Assembly (NCBI RefSeq): GCF_014356525.2
Contig: NC_052506.1
Span: 25,914,372 to 25,978,371, forward strand
Reading direction: 5' to 3'
Origin: Nilaparvata lugens
Taxonomy: Eukaryota; Arthropoda; Insecta; Hemiptera; Delphacidae
Length of the DNA: 64,000 nt
How positions within the stretch are numbered: the stretch's first letter is position 1; each line of letters starts with the position of its first letter. The position numbers and the translations under genes are program-made. A model generated the notes under the pieces. That model saw only the letters and a list, made by a program, of their open reading frames with translations. It was not told where the DNA came from and did not search any database. Shown in pieces: positions 1-9,900 of the stretch.

Positions 1-715
1 TTTCTGAAATCATAATTTTGCAGTCACGGTATGGCATTTCAACTTAGTAGAGCAATTGTACGGCTAAGCAGTATTAACACTGTAACTTGGGCTACATTAA
101 TTTCACCAAGGCTTCAAGTAAAGCAATTCAAACAATTTTATGGATGTATAACAACTGTAATACATATATTTTAAATTTTCAATAATAATTCAATGTAGTA
201 TTTATAAAATATAACTGATTTGCATCTTGTCTTTTATGCAAGTTTCCATTATATCAATAGGGGCATTCAAATTTTCCGCCGCTTTTGCTTCTCTCTGTCA
301 TGGCTTCCCATGTTCAATTCGTAACAGGAATAGCGGCCACTCAGCCACTCTATAGTTTACTATATTTTAGCTCGTTGCCAATTGCGGTTAAAATGGTGCC
401 AACTAATCAGAATTAAAAATTGTTTACGCTGGTTAGTTTGATCGGCGTTATCACTTGAAAATTTTGTTTTTTGCAACCAAAATGCATCGGTTAGCACTAA
501 TCTCGATTAAAGTATAACATTTAATCGTGGTTAGACGTTAACCGACGTACGAAAAACTGGCAGATAGTGATTCAATTTCAAGTGTTGGAATAAACATAAT
601 TTCCACCATTGGAATATTTTTGATAATTCTATTCAGAAAATACAATCTAATTTTATAATTGACAACTCAATCAAGACATCACATTTCGAGGATGAACTTT
701 CCTCGGGAACTTAAA
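1..715. other. AT-rich intergenic DNA, no gene seen
   Basis: No convincing coding frame. At 270-310 there is a pyrimidine-rich GC patch (ttttccgccgcttttgcttc) that resembles a TOP-type ribosomal-protein promoter and could in principle hold a distant 5' exon of RpS2, but nothing links it to the gene. Around 380-550 are repeated gattaa/ggttaacg-like words in both orientations, probably a decayed small inverted-repeat element. Confidence 0.4.
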
Positions 716-998
716 AGTGGGTCGACGACAAACTGGGTCGATACACATTCTACACCAACGACAAACTGGGCTAACGACAAATGCGGTCAGCGACAGAGTG
801 GATCACATTCCTGAGCTGACAGCAATTGTCGTGTCAAGACTGTCAAGAGGCGACAAATGCGGTCGATTTCCAATCCTGCACCTCCCGACAAATGCGGTCA
901 GCGACAGTGCGGTCACATTCCTGAGGTGACCGCATTTGTCGAGTCATGAGGCGACTAATGCGGTCGAAAAAATGACCCACTTTGTCGTCGACCCAGTT
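716..998. repeat. Foldback/MITE-like element with internal GACAAATGCGGTC repeats
   Basis: The left end reads agtgggtcgacgacaaa and the right end tttgtcgtcgacccagt, so the ends are near-perfect inverted repeats of about 17 bp. The interior repeats the words gacaaatgcggtc and gcgacag(a/t)g in direct and inverted orientation. It has no ORF of note and is much more G+C-rich than its flanks. I see no clear target-site duplication, so the superfamily is not assigned. Confidence 0.6.
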
Positions 999-1770
999 TG
1001 GCTCTATACCCTTTCCTCAAGATCAAGTCGCCACATACACCATTTTGATCATTTCTGTTTCCGGTTCAACAGAAAGAGGTTCGTATTGATTATTTCTTCT
1101 GCATGTTTTCTGTTATAATTTTATTATTTTACTATTTATAACTAATTTAACCATTTTAAATGTTTTCTCTTATTTTAATGATCATCTTATCCCTATTTAT
1201 AGATTATTTTAAATCTTGATTTTTGTTTGAACGAAAGTTTACTTTTAACACGTGGAGATGAACATCCCAATAATTTTTCCTATTTGAATTAGAAGGAAAG
1301 TAGTTTAGCTATGCTCCTAATTTAATTACTGCTTTTTAGGTTTTTATTTGTGTTGATGTTACATATTGAGAGATTAATTTTGGAAATTGGACACAAAATG
1401 TTTGGTATGGTTGGGTCTTCGCACAACAAAACTTATCAAATTTCTAAATTTGCTCTACTCTTACTTTTCTACTTTATTTTATTTTTTTCTTATTATTCCT
1501 CTATGATAAATTTAATTTTATTATTGTATCACTATATTTGTTCAAAATACATCTACAGAACACATCATGCTTGTGACAAGCACATTGCCATGCATAATTC
1601 TGGTTTATGTTTGATTCAAATTAGAATACTGCTTTGTTTTAGATTGTTAGCCTCTCGTGGGATATTCAGTTCTGTTTTTTATTTCATAGTTTTATTATTT
1701 GCATTATTTGTATGTCAATTTTAGTTTGCAGTCAAGAAAACAGATAGAGGGGTAAATTTTTGTAGAGATA
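999..1770. other. AT-rich intergenic DNA, nothing recognised
   Basis: Low-complexity T-rich sequence. The 124-codon open frame at 1350-1724 is rich in Phe, Leu and Ile, as expected from T-rich DNA, and has no recognisable domain or coding bias. Confidence 0.5.
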
Positions 1771-4574
1771 CCGTAAAACGAGATGAATAGAAAAAATTTT
1801 GGTTTATAATCTTGCATATTTGTATTTGTTCTAGGTACACAATTTTTTGTCCAAATACAGGTCTCTGTTAGACCTATTTATTTATGGTATTTAAATTTTG
1901 TCAATCTTGTTTTTTATTTAAAAAAAAACATGGTGTTTCTATTCACCCCGCAAATGGGGGTGAATAGAAACAGTCTTTCAATTTCATGTTTGTTTCTATT
2001 GGAACGTATTGAGGGTGAATGGAAACAGTCTAATATGTTTTTGTTATTTTTGGTAATTTGTTTCTTAACATAATGATTTATTTGAACACATAAACAAAAT
2101 AAATTACATAAACTGTACCGTTTTACGAATTACGTAACTGTACTGTAAGAAAAGAAATTGGAATAGTTTGACAATCACCATATTTAACAAAATTAAATTA
2201 TGATTAATAAATGGTGAAGTCAGACAGGTCATCTTTGAAAAATATCATGTCTTTGAACCGAGCACTTGAGCAAGATACTGGAGAGGATAGTTTCAGGATG
2301 ATGTCGTCGTTACTGGAGACAAGAGATTCTTCATCAGTTATGGTGAACTTGTTAGTTTGTGAAACTCTTTTCAAAAATTTTCCAATGAAACCATCATTTT
2401 CAAGGCCAGCAACCTTGCATACATAACATCTAAAAGATGTTTTACCATACATTTTGACCAAAAGGTAGTCATCTTCATTGATGACAAGGTTTTCATCTGA
2501 GGCCCTGTCACTTTCTTCTGGATCACAGGAATTTGTAGATTCATTATCCTGTGCTGAAATGTCATCTTCATCTTCTGTTGATATATCCATTTCCTTTCGG
2601 CTTTTCTTTGACTGAACCTGTTTGGTACCTGAGGTGCCTGGATTTTGGCCAGTAGAATCTAAAGTTTGGTGATTCTCATCATCCTCAACAAAGTCCTGAA
2701 AACCAATACTTTTGCCAGGTATAACATTAACTTTTGACCTTTTTTCCTTATCTTGGGAGTCTGATCATGTCTCAGACTCTGAAGGAGCACTTGGAAACTC
2801 TTGTTAACAGCTTCAGTGTCCTTCTGTCTTCTGGGTTTTGGTTTTCCTCTTCATCAATGATTTTTGGAAGCATAGACAGCACTTTTATCCCCATTTAGAG
2901 GCACTAGTCTACACTTTTTGAAACCGGCGATCACATTTTCTCCCTTCAATGAATCACACAACTTTTTCAATAATGTTGGAAATTTGTTCTTAGGGACAGT
3001 TGCTTCTGCACGTCCGGGCCCTTTTTCCACTCCTCAAGAATCTGTCGCCATGTTGATTTCAATGGACGAAAAAATGCTACATCCAGAGGTGTGAGGTGGG
3101 TAGAGTTAGCTGGGAGAAAAATAAAACTGATATCATTGTCCTTGCACAACTTGACAGATTCCATTGATAAGTGGAAAGACAAATTGTCCCCAATCAGAAT
3201 TGTTCGTCCTGTTTTCTTTTTTAGGAATGGAAGAGCAACTGTCAGAACCCAATCTTCAAAGCAAAAGGAATCAAACCAGCCAGACTTGGTTCGATTGTAC
3301 CTTGTGTTTTTTGGCCCACCCTCTGTCCAGCTTTGGTACAAGTGAATTGCCTTGTATACAGTGTAAGGGTGTAAAATAGTGCCATCAGCAGCAGCTGCAA
3401 ACATCACAGATGTAGATGCCTTTGATGAGTTTATTATTCTTTGAGGGTATTTTGTCCCTCTACGAACAATGACCTTTCGTTTACCAGGGTCATCACTCAG
3501 GTTTGTTTCATCGTAGTTTACAATGTTAGATGAAGTCACATCCTTTAATTCATTTGTTAGTTCATCAAAATAGTTGTTAATTGTTTCTGGTGTCACACCA
3601 GCCCTTGATCGTTTAATATTTTGACACATCCTCACAGCCAGTTGATCCTTATGACGTTTCAAAAATGTTTCAACAAAGTCTCGGCCAGGGAGGTTATCTT
3701 TAAACCTCTTAACTTGTTTCCCCTCTTTGATCTAGAAGTCTTTCACAAGGAGTCGTAGAGTTGTAGTGTCAATAGGATAGCCCCATTCGCCACATATCTT
3801 CAGCCTATCAACAAACAGTTGTTCTTTTTCATCAAATAAAGCTGTCTGAATACCATGTTTCTTCATATTGGTTCCTCTTTTCAAATTTCGATTTAAAACA
3901 GTGAAATGCAAACCATGTTTCTCAGCAGACTTCCGAAGGCTTAATCCACTCTGTCAGAAAGTGCATTTTCAATTGTTATCGTGCTTCTTGTAGGCCCCTC
4001 CAGTCACCGGTTTGTACTTCCTTGGCATTTTACAGGATCCTGAAACTAAACCAACAACTGTGTCAGTTAAATACCTAACATAAGAATATAACACATAGTA
4101 TGTATTTTATATAGTACGAGTGTGATTTAGTATGAGATATTTCGTGTGAATAGAAACACTATAAAGATATGTTTCTATTCACCCCACAAATTCTGAAAAT
4201 CTAACCTTAAAAATATAAATAATTTTTGAAATAATATTGTTAGAGTTAAAGCTTGAAGTACGGTAAGCCTTAATCTTTTATATGGATGTTCAAACTATGT
4301 TTTGTACACCTATTTACTTTTAAGAACAGTACAGAATCTGACTTTCCTGGAAAGATCAAAGTGGATAAAAAATTGCAACAATCATATGGTAACAATCAAG
4401 AATGCAAACAAATGGGAACCAGTGCTGCCAACCAAACAAAACATTATTTCCCTTTTAGCGTAAGTGTAGCAACCTAACAAAAAGTAATAGTTACCACTAT
4501 TTGACCATAGTTATGTAGGATAGAGGTTATATTTACAGAAATGAAGTTTTGTTTCTATTCACACCGTTTTACGG
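1771..4574 (-). mobile_element. Pogo/Tigger-type DNA transposon, degenerate
   Basis: The ends are inverted repeats: ccgtaaaacg at 1771-1780 and cgttttacgg at 4565-4574. The second half of each end (gaatagaaa; tttctattcac) also matches. The motif gtgaatagaaac recurs near both ends (1933-1972, 2013-2030, 4146-4157, 4171-4185, 4551-4562), often as opposed pairs, as expected of subterminal transposase-binding sites. TA precedes the left end (1769-1770), but the base pair after the right end is TT, so the TA duplication expected for Tc1/mariner/pogo is not intact. A broken transposase on the minus strand fills the interior. Confidence 0.82.
2204..4028 (-). pseudogene. Pogo/Tigger-like DDE transposase, frameshifted and with stop codons
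   Basis: Read on the minus strand from ATG at 4028-4026, the start MPRKYKPVTGG is the usual N-terminus of Tigger/Jerky-type transposases (CENP-B-like helix-turn-helix). The frame breaks at 3969. The HTH_Tnp region resumes in another frame (GLSLRKSAEKHG..., IKEGKQVKRFKDNLPGRDF) with an internal TAG at 3734-3732. The long frame 3662-2967 holds the DDE_1 catalytic core: NYDETNLSDDPG with the first Asp, ILIGDNLSFHLS with the second, and STHLTPLDVAFFRPLK with the third acidic position. A frameshift near 2980 separates a C-terminal stretch ending FKKCRLVPLNGDK, followed by another stop. An acidic C-terminal frame (2590-2204) holds DDYLLVKMYGKTSFRCYV, typical of the tail of this family. With several breaks it cannot make an active enzyme. 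Family assignment is firm; the exact subfamily is not. Confidence 0.85.
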
Positions 4575-4785
4575 TTCTTATATTCAACAAAAAATGTAAC
4601 GCCAACTACGATCTCTGGGCAAAAATTATAAAAGCTTGTTGCTCTGAATTTGAGAACAGCAATTTGTTCTCTACAAAAATTGATATTGCAACAAGTTTCA
4701 CAATTTTGACATTTCTACAGGTGGCATTGCAACTTTGAATGTAAACGCAGCTATTTGAACAATACTAATGAACATACAATATTAA
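4575..4785 (+). repeat. Member of a dispersed degenerate repeat (ttgttgctctgaatttgagaac type)
   Basis: Words such as ttgttgctctgaatttgaga, gttctctacaaaaattga and aactttgaatgtaaacgcag match the repeated sequence at 33360-35280 and 5940-6130. No coding potential. Confidence 0.5.
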
Positions 4786-5928
4786 AGGCTATTAATAAAC
4801 TTTCTATTGGTGATATATTTTAACAATTTTTTTGTTTTGTATATCATCAAGCTATGAAAATGAAAAAGTTTTCTCATGAAAATTTTTTTCCATCATTACT
4901 TTTTGAGATATGATCGCCTAAAGTTTAAATTTTTGTGACAGAACATTTCAAATTCGGTAGGAGATTAATCGATGAGTTTTAGAGGATAAATTCTCCATGG
5001 TATTGTTGATTGAATAACAAAATTTTTCGAAAATATCAATTTTTTAGAAAGTTATCCAATTTACCAAAAATAACTCAACTAAAAGTTATTTTTGGTAATT
5101 TTTAGTCAATTGAATAACCCTTAACTGGTATGGCTTGGTCATTTTTGACCCAGCCAATTACAATTTCTTATCCAGTGCAGGAATTTTCCTGTCGATCACG
5201 CTCTCCCTCCATGTATTCTCCTACTTCCTTCTCCCCTAAAAAGAGCACGAACACAAAAATAAAACATCAGAGATATGATATTCAATAGAAAAACTGGGAT
5301 TTACACAAGTTGAGAGAAATTTTCAATACAATAACTAACCCGTCAGTTTTTTTGTGAACTGATAAAAACTATGTTATTTTAGGTTTTTTGGAGATGGACT
5401 CATATACTACCACAGAAGAACATGGGAAAGACTTTTGTTCAACATGGTGTATTTTTTTCAAAATAGTATTGAACATTGTTGACAAGTTTCACAATTTTTT
5501 AACATGAATATTAAACAGCAATTTTATATTGTAAATATGGTGTTGAAACAACAAGTAGACTATTTTGATATTTGCGTTAGAATATAAAGATTTAATTATA
5601 CATCTATGTGTATTTTTTAATTTTTTGAAATTTTGGGTCACTTTTGACCCATCCATACCTTGAGTGTGACCCCTAATACACCATACCAGTTGAGGGATAG
5701 CTTTCTCAAAAAAAAATTTTCTTATCTCATTGATTAATCTCTTACCGAATTTGAAATTTTCTGTCCCAAAATTTTAAACTTTAGGCGCTCATATCGCAAT
5801 AAGTAATGATGGTGGAGAAAATGTTTTCCTGAGAAAACTTTTTCATTTTGATAGCTTGATGATACACAAATTGAAAAACTTTGTAAAATATCACCAGTAT
5901 AAAGTTTATTTTTAGCCTTTGCACAGCC
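4786..5928. repeat. TTAA-flanked foldback element, relative of the hairpin at 28029-28659
   Basis: The outer arms are inverted repeats: cttattaataaactttctat-like sequence on the left and its complement, ending gcctttgcacagcc, on the right. TTAA lies at 4782-4785 and 5929-5932, the target site used by piggyBac-type elements. The arms match the shorter hairpin at 28029-28659. Here the centre holds about 0.55 kb of extra sequence, itself bounded by an inverted pair (tttttgacccagcc at about 5142; gggtcacttttgaccc at about 5636). No transposase is present, so it is non-autonomous. Confidence 0.7.
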
Positions 5929-5932
5929 TTAA

Positions 5933-6290
5933 ACTGATTTTACATCAAAGTTGTCATCAAAATGTGGCTTTAAATAGTTTTCAACAGAAAGGTTGTAGTT
6001 CTCGAATGTAGAACAAGTGGTTAAATTTTGCCCAGAGAGCGAAGTCGGCGTGGACTTGTAGAGAAGGACCATTTTGTTGGCAACTGTCTCAGTGTGAGAT
6101 AGTTACATCCCCTCACAGAGTGGATAACAAAAGTTTTGAAAACAAGGATTACCTACCACAAATTGACGACTAAAAGATGCTCTTGCTTTCATAAAATTGA
6201 AAACAAATTGCAGTGGCATCTTGTTGAAAACTCAGTTGACAATTTTTGTGCAATCTAGGTTTTATAAACTTTGAGCAATTAGCGATTTTC
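5933..6290. repeat. Degenerate dispersed repeat upstream of the RpS2 coding region
   Basis: Contains accattttgttggcaactg and similar phrases shared with 33360-35280. It probably lies in the 5' intron or upstream region of RpS2. No coding frame. Confidence 0.4.
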
Positions 6291-6377
6291 AACTTTGGCA
6301 ATGATGAAATTGTTGTTCTAAAACTTTTGCGGTTTCCACCAGATATTAATGATGGCTGAAACTGTCTGAGCCAAGTT
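6291..6377 (+). ncRNA. Box C/D snoRNA-like gene, family 1 copy 1
   Basis: Box C ATGATGA is at 6301-6307 and box D CTGA at 6366-6369. Flanking sequences can pair as a terminal stem (aactttggc with gccaagtt, one bulge). An internal ATGATGG at about 6349 could be box C'. The body is shared almost exactly with the copies at 8854, 9471 and 9698. It lies upstream of the start-codon exon of RpS2, whose 5' edge has an intron acceptor (tttgtag at 6894-6900), so it is probably in a 5'-UTR intron. The rRNA or snRNA target was not determined. Confidence 0.72.
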
Positions 6378-6904
6378 GGATAAATATAAATACTTTCATG
6401 TCTTTATTCAATTCTGTAGTTCGTGATATTGACTCCACTTGTTGAAATATTCGAAACTTTAAACTTCTGATTAGACATTTTCTAGAAAGTTGTATACATT
6501 TTCAGAGGTAAAATGCAGTCACAATTATGTTGTAAAAGGGAAGGTTAGGGAGTTTAGGTCTTTGCTTTTGAATGGCAGTATGTTGATAATTTCTTATTTG
6601 AAATGTTTTATAGATATAATTGTAGATATGTAATTATAATATAGTCTAATGAAATAACATACAATATGAATTTTTTTCTATACATTGTAATTTAGTCTAA
6701 AAAGCAATTTTTTCCAATATTATAAAGTGTTGAATTAATAAGATTGGTAGCTCTTACCAGTACTACCACTATTTCTGACGACCAACTTGAAATTGGCAAA
6801 TATAAATAAGTATATAACTGAATTGTCGTGTTTTATAGATACACATTCACACTATTAATACTGATTTGCTTTCGCCACTTTTCACATATGTCTTTTGTAG
6901 AAAC

Positions 6905-9900
6905 ATGGCGGACGCTGCTCCAGCCGGTCGTGGAGGATTCCGAGGTGGATTTGGAGGTCGTGGTGGTGCCGGCGCCGGAGGTCGCGGTGGCATGCGAGGT
7001 CGTGGCAGAGGTCGTGGGCGTGGTCGCGGTCGCGGCAAGGAGGCCGAGAAGGAATGGATGCCAGTCACCAAGCTGGGACGTTTGGTCCGTGACGGCAAGA
7101 TCCACAGTCTAGAGGACATCTATCTGTTCTCGTTGCCCATCAAAGTATGTGGTTATAATTCGTTCTTATATTAGAAACTTGGAAGTCATTTCCCACAATT
7201 TCTTGTTTTCTCAACACAAACACAATGTAATCATTTATCATGTATTGGAATCTTGAAGGTATTTTCCTCCAATTTGCTTGTTTCTCAACTCACAGTTACA
7301 AGTTCTTGTTTCTCGCAACAATCGAAATTATTCTTCTGTTTTCCAAACATTAACTTATTGTACTCAACAAAGCAGATTAAAAGCATTTTATATATTTTCT
7401 CTAGCTTGATTAAGTCTATTCAGTTCCGTGTTTTTCAAAGCCTTTTTCAGGGTTCATTTAGTGTTGAACTATTTCATACCTAATTATTACAAATTTTGTT
7501 CTTCATTTTTGGGACAAATCACAGAAAATGTTCGTTTTTACACTAAGATTGTCAGTCGATATTTTATACTCAGAATAATTCTGTTATTGTCCTCTGATTA
7601 CTTGAGAATCAACTGTTGGTGAGAATTGAACAACAGTCAATTTAGCCTAAATAATATTTTATAATTGCCCTAAATGCTCTGTCAGCAAAATATTTTTTTG
7701 TTGATTTTCTCCATCTGTATCCTTGTCAGATGTTTATGGAATGGTATTATAAATTGATTCGAATCTGAGAACAATTTATTATGCCTCGTCCACATGTTTG
7801 TCCAACCTTGTAACCCAACGTAGGCAAATAAAGGCCAGTGTTGACAAACCATCCATCCACACACTGGCGCTGGTCGACATTGGGCCAACATGTGGATGCG
7901 GCATTAGTGTAGACCGAAAATTTGTAGTATACAACTGTTTTATTCCGATATTTTAATGTTGCTTGTATGGATAGATTTCTGAATTGTTTAGAATGATTCA
8001 ATAATATTAATATCTCTGTTTTTGTTCAATAGGAGTACGAGATCATCGATCAGTTCATCGGCTCGTCGCTGAAGGACGAGGTGCTGAAGATCATGCCGGT
8101 GCAGAAGCAGACACGTGCCGGCCAGCGCACGCGCTTCAAGGCGTTTGTGGCGATCGGCGACCTGAACGGCCACATTGGGTTAGGCGTCAAGTGCAGCAAG
8201 GAAGTGGCCACGGCCATCAGGGGCGCCATCATCCTTGCCAAGCTGTCAGTCGTGCCTGTGCGCCGAGGATACTGGGGAAACAAGATCGGAAAGCCACACA
8301 CTGTGCCCTGCAAGGTATCTTGCTCATGCTTTTACGAGTCTTCTTCCTTTTTTCCGAGAAATTATCTAGCGTTTAGAACTAGACATTTTCACTTGGAAAG
8401 ATAGATTTATTCAAGAAATTTTAGAGATTAAGTTTCTTCCTTTCTCTTGAAAATAATGCAGAAGTGTACTGTTTTTAGAAATTCATTCGCTAAACATTTG
8501 TTTCTAAAACGTTGCTATATGTTCTAACACCCGGTTTCTTGCACAAAAGTCTGTTAACTTTAGTCTCGATCAAATGCATCGAGAACTTACAACAGTTTAG
8601 CCTTCTCTACAAAAATACCTTTTCGTGAAATTTAATCATTAAAATTTGAAAAGGATTTTGTGCAACTGAGCCTAAGGTTTACATATTTTATTGGGGTATA
8701 TAGGCAATTATTGAACTGCTTTTTACTGCTTTGAACTGATTTTTTTTCTTGTTTTTATTTATATTTCGTCAATTATTATGTTTAATGCCCAGTCCACACG
8801 TTGGCCTAATCGCTGGCCAGTTAGTTCTTGGATATGACTTTATTTATTGGAGAGATTGGCTGTGATGAAATTGTTGTTCTAAAACTTTTGCGGTTTCCAC
8901 CAGATTTTTTTAATGATGGCTGAAACTGTCTGAGCCAATTCAACAATAAATGAAATTTATTTCAAATTTTCTTATAATCAACAACTAAATACCTAGCGCA
9001 AACAAGAAGGCCTTGCCCTAGATGCCATTGGAAAACCATTTCCAACAATGAAAACTCATCTTTCTTCCTCCCATCTTCATCTTTATCATCGTATATTTCA
9101 CCCGCATAGTGCTCCTGTGAGTATCATCTCGGCAAAATGATATAATATATTGAAATGGAAATCATTTTTTCCTTCAAATTTGAAGAGGACTTACTTGTAT
9201 GTAGTATTTTGCCCCTGATTTATTGCAAAGGTTTGGGTTAGAATGGCTATGATGAAATTGTTGTTCTAAAACTTTCGCGGTTTCCACCAGAATTTTTATG
9301 ATTAATCAGTAATTAATCTTTGTTTATAAATAAAAGTCACTATTTATTCATTTTTTTTTAAATTAGGCGTACTACTCTAAAATTATTAGTAAGTAGTGTT
9401 ATATTATTTATAGCCTATTTTGTAATCCTTTGAATCTTTTCAATAATTTTATTTCATACTTAGGGTGAGTATTTTGGCAGTGATGAAATTGTTGTTCTAA
9501 AACTTTTGCGGTTTCCACCAGATATCTAATGATGGCTGAAACTGTCTGAGTCAAAATATGGACTTGAAAAATTCGACCACACTTACCAGATTGAACAAAC
9601 TACTGTAGCTCCTCGACACGATACCAAAAAAATACTATCCCTACTTTCATCAATGCATTTAATTAACCAGTGAACTTTGAAAATATTCTTACTTACTGAT
9701 AATTTGGCGATGATGAAATTACTGTTCTAAAACTTTTGCGGTTTCCACCAGATATCTAATGATGGCTGAAACTGTCTGAGCCAAATATCAGAAATCATTA
9801 TTATTATTTAAATGATAACACATTTTAAATTCCGTAAGAATTTTCTTTTAAAATCTAAAATGTTGATTATCAAACAGCGTATCTGTGAAGCTCAAGATTT

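Noticed and set aside
1350..1724. 124-codon open frame in T-rich DNA
   Set aside because: Phe/Leu/Ile-rich composition as expected by chance in AT-rich DNA; no domain, no splice context, no conserved motif.
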